Shown piece by piece: positions 1 to 9,245 of a stretch of 64,000 bases of DNA (positions within the stretch are counted from its first letter, which is position 1; every line of letters starts with the position of its first letter). The notes under the pieces are model-generated. The model was not told where the DNA came from. It worked only from the letters and a program-made list of their open reading frames with translations, and made no database searches. Made by a program: the position numbers and the translations under genes. Source of the DNA: CAG-390 sp045541375 (GTDB lineage: Bacteria; Bacillota; Clostridia; Oscillospirales; CAG-272); NCBI GenBank assembly GCA_045541375.1, contig JAZQJB010000144.1:138562-202561 (forward strand), written 5' to 3'.

Positions 1-344
1 GGATACGGACAATTAGAAATCAATCCTGAAAACCAATCCCAGTTCACAGCCTGCTCGGGGAACAGTCCCGTATGTTTAAATCCCATTGGTCTCAGAACAA
101 AGTTTAGGTTTCCATAAGACACATTCCACTCTTTCGGAAGTTTGTTGACCTTCCAACCTCCGCCTCCGGAAGAAGAGCGATTATATACTCCGTGTGCATT
201 TCTCCACTCGGGTAAGATTTTTTCTGTTTTCCAGATAACTTGGGGGTCGGGGCGCACGAGAATATACTTTCCCCATTTCTCAAGTCTTTCACCGTCAGAG
301 GTGTCAAGAAGTTTGTAATCTTTCCAGTTTTCAGCAATCCACAT
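1..344 (-). CDS. Class I SAM-dependent methyltransferase (RlmI/PF10672-like), N-terminal part, cut by window edge
   Basis: An open frame runs from the ATG at 344 to the window edge, 114 codons without a stop. It begins MWIAENWKDYKLLD, continues with LVRPDPQVIW and a glycine-rich GGGGWK stretch, and reaches FKHTGLFPEQAVNWDW. These are hallmarks of the N-terminal half of the COG1092/PF10672 family of RNA-methyltransferase-like SAM enzymes. The SAM-binding Rossmann motifs would lie outside the window. The start is 2 bases after the ruvC stop, so the two genes are probably cotranscribed. The substrate is inferred to be RNA from the family only; it is unproven. Confidence 0.8.
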   Translation of the reverse strand, partial: MWIAENWKDYKLLDTSDGERLEKWGKYILVRPDPQVIWKTEKILPEWRNAHGVYNRSSSGGGGWKVNKLPKEWNVSYGNLNFVLRPMGFKHTGLFPEQAVNWDWFSGLISNCPY

Positions 345-346
345 GA

Positions 347-850
347 TCAAATCTGTCCATTAAAGTATTTTGCAATTCTCGAACCGCCGCAATGGGCGTG
401 GCAGATAGCAATTGCAAGAGCATCTGCCGTATCATCAGGTTTTGGTGGGGCGGGCAATGATAGCAATAGAGAAACCATAGTTATAACCTGCTTTTTATCG
501 GCTCGTCCATAGCCTACTACCGATTGTTTTACCTGCAAAGGTGTATATTCTGATATTGGAATATTATGATGTTCTGCACAGAGCAGTATAACCCCGCGCG
601 CTTCCGCAACGCGAATACCGGTAGTAATATTGGTATTAAAAAACAATTCTTCAACAGCGATAGCCTCAGGTGAGTATCTCTTTATAATTGTTGATAGATC
701 GCTGTAAATCTGCACAAGCCGTTTTTCAACCGGAACTTTTGATGGAGTTTCAATTGCTCCGTAATCTATCGGTTTGTGCCTGGAGCCGTTAGATTCTATA
801 ATTCCCCAGCCGATTGTTGCTAACCCAGGGTCGATTCCTAAAATTCTCAT
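347..850 (-). CDS. ruvC: Crossover junction endodeoxyribonuclease RuvC
   Basis: RuvC resolves Holliday junctions together with the RuvAB branch-migration motor. The protein is 167 aa, the usual length. The RNase H-like acidic residues are visible: D7 in GIDPG, E67/E68 in VEELFF, and D140 and D143 in KPDDTADALA. I chose the ATG at 850 (MRILGIDPG) because GGCGG lies 9 bases upstream of it and only 3 bases before the alternative ATG at 856. Unlike many bacteria, ruvC is divergent from ruvAB rather than upstream in the same operon. It is followed at once by the methyltransferase. Confidence 0.95.
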   Translation of the reverse strand: MRILGIDPGLATIGWGIIESNGSRHKPIDYGAIETPSKVPVEKRLVQIYSDLSTIIKRYSPEAIAVEELFFNTNITTGIRVAEARGVILLCAEHHNIPISEYTPLQVKQSVVGYGRADKKQVITMVSLLLSLPAPPKPDDTADALAIAICHAHCGGSRIAKYFNGQI

Positions 851-887
851 AATCATATTCCGCCATTCAAATAATAAACCATCTTAA

Positions 888-916
888 ATTATATCACAAA
901 AAATGCATCTTGTCAA
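888..916 (-). promoter_or_regulatory. Sigma-A promoter of ruvC
   Basis: On the minus strand, TTGACA (916-911) and TATAAT (893-888) are separated by exactly 17 bases. This is a full-consensus sigma-A promoter pointing at ruvC. Confidence 0.85.
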
Positions 917-988
917 ATATCTTTGTGAATAAAATATAATAAAAATTGTGTCTTTTATAATCTTTAAGCAAAAAATCAAGAAAATCTG

Positions 989-1017
989 TTTACACTGAGA
1001 TTTTTTTATGTTATAAT
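989..1017 (+). promoter_or_regulatory. Sigma-A promoter of the yfhO-like/ruvAB operon
   Basis: TTTACA (989-994) and TATAAT (1012-1017) have a 17-base spacer, about 30 bases before the first start codon. It is divergent from the ruvC promoter about 75 bases away. Confidence 0.85.
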
Positions 1018-1048
1018 ATATGTAATTATTAATTTTATGGAGCTTGCT

Positions 1049-3901
1049 ATGACTGCCAACTTTGTTAATTTTGGTAAACGAAATAATAAAACAAGTCTTT
1101 CGGGAAAATCTTTCTTTAGCTTTGATAAGAGCTATTCTTATCTGGCGTATTGCTTTATTATTCCCACTGTTCTGTACTTTCTGATATATCTTTCTATGGG
1201 CTTGCATCCCTTTGGAGATGGTTCAGTGCTTGTTCTCGACCTCAATGGCCAGTACGTATACTTTTATGAAGCTCTGAGAAACGCCGTAATGGGCGACAAT
1301 TCTCTGCTTTATTCTTTTGCAAGACAGCTTGGCGGAGAATTTTTGGGAATATACGCATACTATGTTGCAAGCCCATTCTCTTATATTGTCTGCCTCTTCC
1401 CCCAAGACAGAATTCTTGAAGCTTTGCTTTGCATCTTTCTCATCAAAGCAGGTATTTCCGGTTTTTCAATGGGGTATTACTTGCATAAGACAGCCAAGCG
1501 CTTAAACAAAACCAACGTCATCATCTGCTCGGTTCTTTATTCTATGTGTTCTTATGCAGTGATCCAACAGCATAACTCAATGTGGATCGATGCTCTGATG
1601 TGGTTGCCTCTGCTTACGCTCGGCATCGAGGAACTTATCAAGAATTACAAGTACAAGCTCTACGTAATTATGCTTGCCTTGATTCTGATGAGTAACTTTT
1701 ATATCGGATATATGGCATGTATTTATACCGCGGCGTATTTCTTCTATTACTATTTTGCAAATAATGAAAACGACCGAAATAATCCAAATTCAGAAAATGC
1801 TCATTTTATCAAGTCACTTTTAAGAATCGGCGTGTTTTCGGTAATCGCGATCGGCATTTCAATGGTCATTGTTGCGTCTGCATACTATTCGCTTCAATTC
1901 GGTAAAAATGAGTTTTCAACCCCCAATTTCTCTTTTACTGTAAGATTCCAGATCATCGACTTCCTTACAAAATTCTTCCCCGGATCCTATGATACCGTTC
2001 GCCCGGAGGGCCTGCCGTTCGTTTATTGCGGTGTTTTAACTTTGTTCTGCGTACCGCTATATTTCCTCTCCAAAAAATTCACAACAAGAGAGAAAGTATT
2101 TGCAGCAGGATTTATTGCGTTCTTTGTGCTCAGCTTCTCGATCAACACACTTGATATGATCTGGCACGGATTCCAAAAACCCAACTGGCTTAATTACAGA
2201 TATTCGTTTATGCTTTGCTTCGTTCTTGTGGTTTTGGCTTATAAAGGACTTGGAGAAATCAGACGTGCTTCTGCGCGGACAATAGCCTTTATCAGTTCAA
2301 TTATGATTATTTTCCTCGCAGTTGCGCAGAAATTCAATTACCACGCCGTAGTTGAAAGACTAAACGGAAAAGTCGAGTTTGATCAGCCGCTAAAAGAACT
2401 GGAAATGATATGGCTTTCTATACTTTGCGTTGTAATGATCTGTATCATCCTTTGTGTGATGATCAGAACACGCAGAAGACAGACTGCCGCACTTATGCTG
2501 CTTGTATTTGTATGTATCGAAGCTTTCGGAAGCGGAATCGTTGGATGTGTTGAATTCGGCGATGATGTTATATATTCTTCGTACTCAAGCTACAATGATT
2601 TTGTAGGAAATTTAAGACCTCTCACAGACGCGATCGTTGAAAATGACGAATCTTTCTTCAGATACGAAAAGAACGTACACAGAAAGTATTGCGACAATAT
2701 GGCGTTAAATATCAGAGGATTGACAAATTCGACGTCTACTCTAAACAAAGAAACGATAAACTTCCTGGCAAATATCGGATATGCCTCAAAATCCCACTGG
2801 TCAAAATACCTCGGAGGTAATCTGATAACTGATTCACTTTTGGGAATCAAATATATTATTGATGAAGAAGACTCAATAATTTCGAACTATTACGAAATCA
2901 CGGATCTCGAGGAAGCGGAATATAAGAGCTCATATTATTATGCCTTCATCAATGATTATGCATTGTCTTTGGCTTATTCCGTTGACTCTTCGGTGTTGGA
3001 TTTCGAATTTAACGCTGAAACGCCTATTGAAAATGTGAATTCTTTGCTTAACGCTATGCTCGGCGCTGATGAAGAGATCCAATATTTCGTTCCTGTTGAA
3101 CACACGGAAGACTCAACCAATCTTTCAACAAAAAAGAACTCCTCTTACACCGAATATCGACCGGAAGTTACCGGCTCCGCCGCAACTTTGACATATATTT
3201 TTACAGCACCGACAGAAGGAGAATATTTCTTCTATCTTCCCTCTGATTATCCGCGTGAAGTAACGCTCAAGGTAAACGGAAAGTCCAACGGTACTTTTTA
3301 TGCAAGCGAAACAAAGCGCATCGTATCGCTCGGTTATTTCGACGCAGAAGAAGTTGTAAATGTTGGTATGACACTGCAAGCAGACGTTCTTTACGTTACC
3401 CCCGACACGCCATCCATTTATTATATGGATGTTGAAAGCGCCAAGAACGCGCTTTCGATTCTTTCCGAAGAGCAATTCAATATTGGAACGGATTGGAAGG
3501 AAGACGATTTTAGCGGAACTTATACAACAAGCAAAGAATCCACAACCGTGCTCACCACTCTTCCCTACGACGAAGGTTGGAAGCTTTATATCGACGGAGA
3601 ACCCGCTGATTATTCCAAAGCGCTCGATGCTTTGATTGCCTTTGAAATCGAAGGTACCGGAGACCATACCGTTCGTCTGAAATACGCCCCCAAGACATTT
3701 ACGCTCGGACTTACTATTTCGATACTGTCCGCACTTTTGTTTGTCATGATCATAGTGCTGGAAAAGCCCATAACCGCTATTTTGTCAAAAGTTGTGTTTT
3801 CTAAATCCCGGTCTGATTTTGAGGAAAATGAACTTCCTCAGAATGAATCGGATATTGATGACATCGACACAGAATCGTCAGTTAACACCGAAGCGGAATA
3901 A
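1049..3901 (+). CDS. YfhO-family integral membrane protein (GT-C-like glycosyltransferase)
   Basis: A 950-residue polytopic membrane protein. The first segment (SYLAYCFIIPTVLYFLIYL) is followed by an acidic loop DGSVLVLDLNGQYVYF and many further membrane spans to about residue 500. A long extracytoplasmic domain and one C-terminal span (about 870-900) come next, then an acidic tail. This matches the YfhO family; B. subtilis YfhO is linked to lipoteichoic acid glycosylation. The start at 1049 is preferred over the upstream ATG at 1037, because that ATG lies inside the ribosome site (GGAG, 6-base spacing). It heads the operon with ruvA and ruvB, 13 bases before ruvA. The exact substrate is unknown. 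Confidence 0.85.
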   Translation: MTANFVNFGKRNNKTSLSGKSFFSFDKSYSYLAYCFIIPTVLYFLIYLSMGLHPFGDGSVLVLDLNGQYVYFYEALRNAVMGDNSLLYSFARQLGGEFLGIYAYYVASPFSYIVCLFPQDRILEALLCIFLIKAGISGFSMGYYLHKTAKRLNKTNVIICSVLYSMCSYAVIQQHNSMWIDALMWLPLLTLGIEELIKNYKYKLYVIMLALILMSNFYIGYMACIYTAAYFFYYYFANNENDRNNPNSENAHFIKSLLRIGVFSVIAIGISMVIVASAYYSLQFGKNEFSTPNFSFTVRFQIIDFLTKFFPGSYDTVRPEGLPFVYCGVLTLFCVPLYFLSKKFTTREKVFAAGFIAFFVLSFSINTLDMIWHGFQKPNWLNYRYSFMLCFVLVVLAYKGLGEIRRASARTIAFISSIMIIFLAVAQKFNYHAVVERLNGKVEFDQPLKELEMIWLSILCVVMICIILCVMIRTRRRQTAALMLLVFVCIEAFGSGIVGCVEFGDDVIYSSYSSYNDFVGNLRPLTDAIVENDESFFRYEKNVHRKYCDNMALNIRGLTNSTSTLNKETINFLANIGYASKSHWSKYLGGNLITDSLLGIKYIIDEEDSIISNYYEITDLEEAEYKSSYYYAFINDYALSLAYSVDSSVLDFEFNAETPIENVNSLLNAMLGADEEIQYFVPVEHTEDSTNLSTKKNSSYTEYRPEVTGSAATLTYIFTAPTEGEYFFYLPSDYPREVTLKVNGKSNGTFYASETKRIVSLGYFDAEEVVNVGMTLQADVLYVTPDTPSIYYMDVESAKNALSILSEEQFNIGTDWKEDDFSGTYTTSKESTTVLTTLPYDEGWKLYIDGEPADYSKALDALIAFEIEGTGDHTVRLKYAPKTFTLGLTISILSALLFVMIIVLEKPITAILSKVVFSKSRSDFEENELPQNESDIDDIDTESSVNTEAE

Positions 3902-3914
3902 GGAGGATCAATAA

Positions 3915-4529
3915 ATGTTTTATTACATCAAAGGTAAACTTGTTCTGAATGAAGACTCTATGGCGGTAATTGATGCGAACGGCGTTGCTTATGCTATGAC
4001 AGTAAGCTCAAATACGCAAGCAGCAATATCCTCAAAGAGTTTCAACGGTGAAACAGAGATCACTCTATTTACCCATCTGTCGGTAAGAGAAGACGGAATT
4101 GAATTATTTGGATTCAACAGTAAAGACGAATTGCATATGTTCAAACTTCTGACCTCTGTATCAGGCATAGGACCCAAAGCCGCAATGTCCTTGCTTTCTT
4201 ATATGACCCCGGATGGTATCGCGCTTGCGATCTGCACCGAGGATAAGAAAGCGATCTCAAAGGCTCCCGGAATAGGTCCAAAAACCGCTGCAAGGGTGAT
4301 TCTTGAACTTAAAGATAAAGTCCACGGATCTTCCTCAACCATATCAAGCTCCGATATTCAAACTTTTGCTCCTGTTTCCGACTCGGGCAAGTACGGAGAG
4401 GCGATTGACGCTTTGACCGTTCTGGGCTTCCATAGATCTTCGGCCGAAGACGTTCTCAAAACAATTGACGTTGCTAACTCCGAGCTCGAGGATATTATCA
4501 GAGAAGCGCTTAAAAAACTTATGAAATAA
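3915..4529 (+). CDS. ruvA: Holliday junction branch migration protein RuvA
   Basis: The DNA-junction-binding subunit of RuvAB. It has 204 aa, the normal length. The N-terminal OB-fold begins MFYYIKGKLV. Two helix-hairpin-helix segments are visible (LTSVSGIGPKAAM and ISKAPGIGPKTAARVI). A C-terminal RuvB-binding domain ends REALKKLMK. An excellent AAGGAGG site lies 8 bases upstream. It lies between the yfhO-like gene and ruvB, 17 bases before ruvB. Confidence 0.97.
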   Translation: MFYYIKGKLVLNEDSMAVIDANGVAYAMTVSSNTQAAISSKSFNGETEITLFTHLSVREDGIELFGFNSKDELHMFKLLTSVSGIGPKAAMSLLSYMTPDGIALAICTEDKKAISKAPGIGPKTAARVILELKDKVHGSSSTISSSDIQTFAPVSDSGKYGEAIDALTVLGFHRSSAEDVLKTIDVANSELEDIIREALKKLMK

Positions 4530-4546
4530 ACTTTTAGGTATATGAA

Positions 4547-5620
4547 ATGAACGAAGAATTTGATTTCGAAAACCGAATACTCAACTCGTCATATATTCCG
4601 ACTGAGGATGAATACGACACTTCCCTGCGTCCCCACCGTCTTGACGAATATATCGGCCAGGAAAAGGTTAAAGAGAATCTGAAGGTATATATCGAGGCTG
4701 CAAAAATGCGTAAGGATACGCTTGATCATGTTTTGCTGTACGGCCCTCCCGGTTTAGGTAAGACAACCCTTGCGGCTATTATTGCAGCAGAAATGGGCGT
4801 AAACTTCAGAGTTACCTCGGGTCCTGCAATAGAAAAGCAAGGAGATTTGGCAGCTCTGTTGACAAATCTGCAGCCAGGAGACGTGCTTTTCATAGACGAA
4901 ATCCATCGCTTACAAAGATCTGTTGAAGAAATACTCTATCCTGCAATGGAAGACCACGCAATTGATATAATTATAGGCAAGGGACCCGCAGCAAGAAGTA
5001 TTCGTATCGATCTTGCTCCTTTCACCCTTATTGGCGCAACAACACGTGCTGGACAGCTTTCCACGCCGCTGCGTGACAGATTTGGCGTGATTTCAAGGCT
5101 GGAATTGTACTCACCCGAACAACTCGCTTCAATCGTCACAAGAAGCGCAGGGATCTTGGGATTGCCTATTAATTCGGAGGGGGCTCTCGAGATTGCTTCC
5201 CGATCACGCGGTACTCCAAGAATAGCCAACAGATTACTTAAACGAGTAAGAGATTTTGCCCAAGTCAAAGGCAAAGACACAATAGATGCAGAAATCGCAT
5301 CATTTGCTCTCGGACGCCTTGAAATAGACTCCCTCGGACTTGACAACACTGACAGACGAATGCTTGAGGCTATCATTTCCTATTATAACGGAGGTCCCGT
5401 TGGACTCGAGACTCTTGCAGCCACCGTAGGCGAAGAAGCCGTTACACTCGAAGACGTCTATGAGCCATATTTGATACAGATAGGTTTCCTTTCAAGAACA
5501 CCTCGGGGACGATGTGCTACTTTCCGAGCTTATGAGCATCTTGGAATCCGCCCGCCGCTCACTGGTGCGCAAGCTATACTCGATCAAATGAAGATCGATG
5601 ATGAGTGCACTGAAAACTGA
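4547..5620 (+). CDS. ruvB: Holliday junction branch migration ATPase RuvB
   Basis: The hexameric AAA+ motor of branch migration. It has 357 aa. Walker A GPPGLGKT is at residues 66-73 and Walker B LFIDEIH near 113-119, followed by sensor I GATTRAGQLS and the arginine-finger region LRDRFGVI. A winged-helix C-terminus includes GPVGLETLA and RTPRGR. It is directly downstream of ruvA with a modest ribosome site (AGG about 10 bases upstream). Nothing is unusual in the protein. Confidence 0.97.
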   Translation: MNEEFDFENRILNSSYIPTEDEYDTSLRPHRLDEYIGQEKVKENLKVYIEAAKMRKDTLDHVLLYGPPGLGKTTLAAIIAAEMGVNFRVTSGPAIEKQGDLAALLTNLQPGDVLFIDEIHRLQRSVEEILYPAMEDHAIDIIIGKGPAARSIRIDLAPFTLIGATTRAGQLSTPLRDRFGVISRLELYSPEQLASIVTRSAGILGLPINSEGALEIASRSRGTPRIANRLLKRVRDFAQVKGKDTIDAEIASFALGRLEIDSLGLDNTDRRMLEAIISYYNGGPVGLETLAATVGEEAVTLEDVYEPYLIQIGFLSRTPRGRCATFRAYEHLGIRPPLTGAQAILDQMKIDDECTEN

Positions 5621-5634
5621 TCACGGAGTATACT

Positions 5635-6399
5635 ATGACAAATAAAACAAAATCTATTTTTTCTTTGCAATTTCCAATTTATCTGATTTCTTTATTATTG
5701 ATTATTCTGACCTCATGTGTTCTTTCCCCGATATATATGCAGGTCGGTAACGATGTTGTGTTTATGTATACAATAGTTCCAATAGTTCTGAACTATGCAA
5801 TACTGTTGTTCGAAACAATGTATCTTGCGCTTGTGCTGGCTTGCGTGTCTCATTCTGTTTATGCCATTAATAAAGGCACAGCAAAAACGGTTCCGTCCAT
5901 AGTCTATCCACTAGCTTTAGTATTCATTAAACATACATTGAATTTGCTGGTGTCATCAATAATAGACAGCTATATTGACGTTACCTTCGATCTGCCGGTC
6001 ACAATTATGCTTATGGGGGTTGACGCACTTATTATCGCTCTGGTGTGGGTAGTTGCAGATCGCAAGTTTAAAAGACATTGTGAACGCGAAAAAAAACTTT
6101 TAAAGGCATCAAAATATCTCGATACAGTGGATATTGATGAATCGATTGCTATATATCCGTTTAGAGGATTCTTTAATTTCAAGAATCCGGTAATCATAGC
6201 AATTTTTACCGGAGCAGCAATTATAACCGCATCTATGTTAATGCAAAGAGTCTACGCAGATTTATTCATACTCGGTGCACCCGAAACGGTCTTTGAAATC
6301 GGAGAAATCGTTTTATCCTATTTATTTGATATTCTGCTCGGCTTTGCAGGATATGCTACTTCATATTTTGCTGCATCTTATATTTTTACTCGTAGCTAA
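5635..6399 (+). CDS. Unknown polytopic membrane protein downstream of ruvAB
   Basis: I do not recognise this 254-residue protein. It has about six hydrophobic segments (near residues 9-33, 40-76, 83-106, 117-139, 182-205 and 220-250). A charged cytoplasmic-looking loop (about 140-175, DRKFKRHCEREKKLL) sits in the middle. It begins 14 bases after ruvB with a GGAG site, so it is transcribed with the Holliday-junction genes, although nothing in it suggests a DNA role. No catalytic motif is evident. Confidence 0.65.
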   Translation: MTNKTKSIFSLQFPIYLISLLLIILTSCVLSPIYMQVGNDVVFMYTIVPIVLNYAILLFETMYLALVLACVSHSVYAINKGTAKTVPSIVYPLALVFIKHTLNLLVSSIIDSYIDVTFDLPVTIMLMGVDALIIALVWVVADRKFKRHCEREKKLLKASKYLDTVDIDESIAIYPFRGFFNFKNPVIIAIFTGAAIITASMLMQRVYADLFILGAPETVFEIGEIVLSYLFDILLGFAGYATSYFAASYIFTRS

Positions 6400-6431
6400 A
6401 ACAAACATATTTATAAAGGTAGGTACTTATT

Positions 6432-7238
6432 ATGAATTCTTCCTGGCTTAATCTCGAAGGCAAAACAGTAATTGTTACAGGTGGCGCTTCCGGAATTGGT
6501 TACGCAACGGTAACAGAATTTCTTGCAGACGGCGCTAACGTAGTTGTTGCAGATATGAATCCCAATGCGCCCGAATTTGATAAGGCGTGCGGCGACTACA
6601 TCTACGTTCCTTGCAACGTAACAAAGAAGGCAGACATTGACAATGTAATCACCAAGGCTGTTGAAAAGTATGGCAAGATCGACGTTCTTGTCAACAATGC
6701 GGGAATCAATATTCCGCGCCTTCTCGTAGATCCCGGTCAGCAGTATGAACTTGACGAGGTTGTATGGGATAAGGTTATGAATGTTAACGTAAAAGGCCTT
6801 TTCCTCATGACTCAGGCTGCTGCAAGAGTAATGGTTTCTCAGGGCGCAGGTGTAATTATCAATGTTTCCTCAGAATGCGGACTCGAGGGTTCGGAGGGAC
6901 AGAGCGTTTATGCAGCATCAAAGAACGCAGTAAACTCCCTCACCCGTTCATGGGCGAAAGAACTCGGCAGACTTGGCGTTAAGGTTGTAGGCATTGCTCC
7001 CGGTATCCTTGAGGCAACCGGTCTTCGTACCATTTCTTATGAAACTGCTTTGGCTTATACTCGCGGCATAAGTGTCGATCAGCTTCGTGCTGGATACTCC
7101 AAGACAAGCACCACGCCTCTCGGACGCTCCGGAAAACTTTCCGAAGTTGCATCCTCCATCGCCTTCCTCGCTTCCGAGCGTTCAGCATATATCCACGGCA
7201 CTACTATCAATATCGCAGGCGGAAAGACCCGCGGTTGA
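6432..7238 (+). CDS. SDR-family oxidoreductase, sorbitol-6-phosphate 2-dehydrogenase-like
   Basis: A classical short-chain dehydrogenase of 268 aa. The nucleotide motif TGGASGIG is at 16-23, NNAG at 88-91, and the catalytic S147, Y160 and K164 (YAASK) are present. The insertions NIPRLLVDP, the segment LAYTRGISVDQLRAGY and the terminal NIAGGKTRG resemble the SorD/GutF sorbitol-6-phosphate dehydrogenases. The likely reaction is NAD-linked interconversion of a hexitol phosphate and fructose 6-phosphate. No PTS or other polyol gene is adjacent, so the substrate remains uncertain. It is 32 bases after the unknown membrane gene and is followed by a terminator. Confidence 0.8.
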   Translation: MNSSWLNLEGKTVIVTGGASGIGYATVTEFLADGANVVVADMNPNAPEFDKACGDYIYVPCNVTKKADIDNVITKAVEKYGKIDVLVNNAGINIPRLLVDPGQQYELDEVVWDKVMNVNVKGLFLMTQAAARVMVSQGAGVIINVSSECGLEGSEGQSVYAASKNAVNSLTRSWAKELGRLGVKVVGIAPGILEATGLRTISYETALAYTRGISVDQLRAGYSKTSTTPLGRSGKLSEVASSIAFLASERSAYIHGTTINIAGGKTRG

Positions 7239-7245
7239 TTTATTT

Positions 7246-7290
7246 ACAGCAGCAATAAGCTTGCCTTGTTGCTGCTGTTTCTATCTTTTT
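7246..7290 (+). terminator. Rho-independent terminator after the SDR gene
   Basis: The arms ACAGCAGCAA (7246-7255) and TTGCTGCTGT (7269-7278) pair, followed by a T-rich tract to 7290. It ends the yfhO-ruvAB-SDR transcription unit. Confidence 0.75.
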
Positions 7291-7323
7291 CTACAATAAT
7301 CATAAAAATCGCGGTTTTTGTAC

Positions 7324-7352
7324 TTGACCAAATTCAATTTATGTTGTATAAT
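7324..7352 (+). promoter_or_regulatory. Sigma-A promoter of the M23 peptidase gene
   Basis: TTGACC (7324-7329) and TATAAT (7347-7352) with a 17-base spacer, 37 bases before the start codon. Confidence 0.85.
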
Positions 7353-7388
7353 ATAATAGAATAAAAATACAGCAATTTGGAGTTATAG

Positions 7389-9044
7389 ATGAAAAATATT
7401 GATTTTAAGAAGATTTTGATAATTACTATAGGCATTATACTTCTGTTTGTTCCTACGTACATAGCTATTGCGAGTTATAACAGCCAAAAGCCTTCTGAAA
7501 ATCTTCCAACAGTATCCACGTTAACCATTAACGATCCCGAAGGAAGAACCCACACTGTTAAGTCTGATAATGATGAGAACGGTATCTTCGAAATGTTCAA
7601 CCAGATCAATTCCAGCGGTACTCCGGTCTCTTCTCTTCCCGATTCGCTCGCTGGCAGCGGCTTTCTTCTTGTAACTTTCTCGACGCCCGATTCCGATCTT
7701 TCTTATAAGTACTATTTTACCACAAATTCTTCCGAATGCTATTATACCGATCCTACCGGCAAGATATATAAGATTGCCGTAAATCAGGCAAAAGCTTTCC
7801 TTGGCTCTTCTTATTCGGTATACCTTTATAAAACAGCCACACCGCCTGTTTTAACTGCTTCAGGAACTCATACTATTTCTGCATCATCGATGGAATGGTA
7901 TTATCTTGTTTCGGGAGGAACTTATCAGCAATTCGAATATACTCCCTCAAACAACGAAGACCTTACATATGACGTTGGAAACAATTTCACGTTCAGCTTC
8001 AGCATAGCTCCTTCCGATTCTAATCTTAAAGTTTTCAATTCTGATGAACTCCTGTATGACGGTGGAATCAATGATCTTCATGATCTGAAGCTTTCCCGAA
8101 ACTCCACACTCAGATTTTTGATCACGGCAAGCTGGGCTCAGGCAAGTGAGACCGAATACTACGGAAGTGCCGAATATGAATTCAATGCACTTGTTCTTGC
8201 ACCCGCTGAATTCAAGCTCGGCGAATCTGCAATTGAGCATGGCGATATTGTAGCTCTTTCCGGTGTAAACGTAACAAATCCGGATGATATCAAGGTATCG
8301 TTCGAGCCTGCTCTCGATAACTCTTTCACTCCGAAATTCTATAAAGACGGTGAATATGTTCACGCTTTAATTCCCTTTAGCTATGATGTAGCAAACGGCG
8401 AATACAAGATAACGGTAACTTACGGTATTACAACTCAAACTTTCGATCTTACTGTCGGGGAATCAAGATACGGATTCAACAAAGCTGCTACAAAATACGG
8501 TGCAAGTGAAGCTGTAATCTCAACCTTCTATGCTGAAGAAGACATTGCCGCCTACAATAAGGTCAGATCCGAGATCTGCAGTTCCTCCGAAGAATTGAAA
8601 TATTTTTCCGGGGCTTTCATTAATTATGAAACTGCAGGAACTCTTACATCCAAAAAATCAACAATTAAACTGGGATTCACAAGAGAAAATATTCTTAAGG
8701 ATGGCAGAACATTTAAACACACGGGAATTGATTTTGAGGCTACAGCAGGAATTGATGTTCCGGCGATGTCCAGCGGAAAAGTTGTTTATGCAGGATTCTG
8801 CGACGTGCTTGGCAATTTTGTAGTTGTTGATCACGGATACGGACTCAAGACCTGGTATGCACATCTCAGCGAGATTTCAGTTTCTGTCGGTGATGTTGTC
8901 AGAACTTCTCAGAGTCTTGGAAAGACCGGAAATACCGGATTTATCATTGACAATAGATTACACATAGAATTTACTCTCGGAAATATTTCCATCGCCCCCT
9001 TTTCAATTTGGGACGAAGGTATTATCCTTTCCTCTTTTAACTGA
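7389..9044 (+). CDS. Membrane-anchored M23 family metallopeptidase
   Basis: 551 aa. One N-terminal hydrophobic anchor (about residues 10-29) puts the rest outside the cell. Residues 40-400 are a poorly characterised beta-rich region. The C-terminal LytM/M23 domain carries the zinc ligands H444 and D448 (HTGID) and H525 (LHIEF), with H492 in WYAHL, so it should be catalytically competent. M23 enzymes cleave peptide cross-links of peptidoglycan. It is a single-gene unit with its own promoter and terminator and a GGAG site. It could be either a wall hydrolase or a sporulation-type peptidase such as a SpoIIQ relative; context does not decide. Confidence 0.85.
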   Translation: MKNIDFKKILIITIGIILLFVPTYIAIASYNSQKPSENLPTVSTLTINDPEGRTHTVKSDNDENGIFEMFNQINSSGTPVSSLPDSLAGSGFLLVTFSTPDSDLSYKYYFTTNSSECYYTDPTGKIYKIAVNQAKAFLGSSYSVYLYKTATPPVLTASGTHTISASSMEWYYLVSGGTYQQFEYTPSNNEDLTYDVGNNFTFSFSIAPSDSNLKVFNSDELLYDGGINDLHDLKLSRNSTLRFLITASWAQASETEYYGSAEYEFNALVLAPAEFKLGESAIEHGDIVALSGVNVTNPDDIKVSFEPALDNSFTPKFYKDGEYVHALIPFSYDVANGEYKITVTYGITTQTFDLTVGESRYGFNKAATKYGASEAVISTFYAEEDIAAYNKVRSEICSSSEELKYFSGAFINYETAGTLTSKKSTIKLGFTRENILKDGRTFKHTGIDFEATAGIDVPAMSSGKVVYAGFCDVLGNFVVVDHGYGLKTWYAHLSEISVSVGDVVRTSQSLGKTGNTGFIIDNRLHIEFTLGNISIAPFSIWDEGIILSSFN

Positions 9045-9049
9045 GTATT

Positions 9050-9091
9050 AAAATGCAGGTTTCTCGGATTTTTCGAGAAGCCTGCATTTTT
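9050..9091. terminator. Strong hairpin terminator after the M23 gene
   Basis: The arms AAAATGCAGGTTTCTCG and CGAGAAGCCTGCATTTT form about 17 base pairs with one wobble, flanked by A and T runs. It is effective in the plus direction and possibly in both. Confidence 0.9.
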
Positions 9092-9210
9092 ACTATTAAA
9101 CATTTGCTGACTAGTGAGTCTGAATAGAATACTGTTATATAATTCTACACAGGCTAATATAGCTTACAAATGAAATTTTGTGAACTATTTGTGAATTGTA
9201 GAAAAACTTC

Positions 9211-9239
9211 TTGACAACTTAATAAATTTGTGATATTAT
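9211..9239 (+). promoter_or_regulatory. Sigma-A promoter of the T-box operon
   Basis: TTGACA (9211-9216), 17-base spacer, TATTAT (9234-9239). Transcription would start near 9246, giving a leader of about 280 bases. Confidence 0.85.
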
Positions 9240-9245
9240 TTATTT

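Noticed and set aside
104..337. 77-codon minus-strand open frame at the left edge
   Set aside because: It lies in the wrong frame; the frame starting at 344 gives an unmistakable methyltransferase N-terminus.
884..1207. 107-codon minus-strand frame in the ruvC/yfhO intergenic region
   Set aside because: It covers both divergent promoters, is extremely Ile/Lys-rich and has no ribosome site.
3125..3667. 180-codon minus-strand frame inside the yfhO-like gene
   Set aside because: It is a shadow of the extracytoplasmic domain; no start signal or family resemblance.
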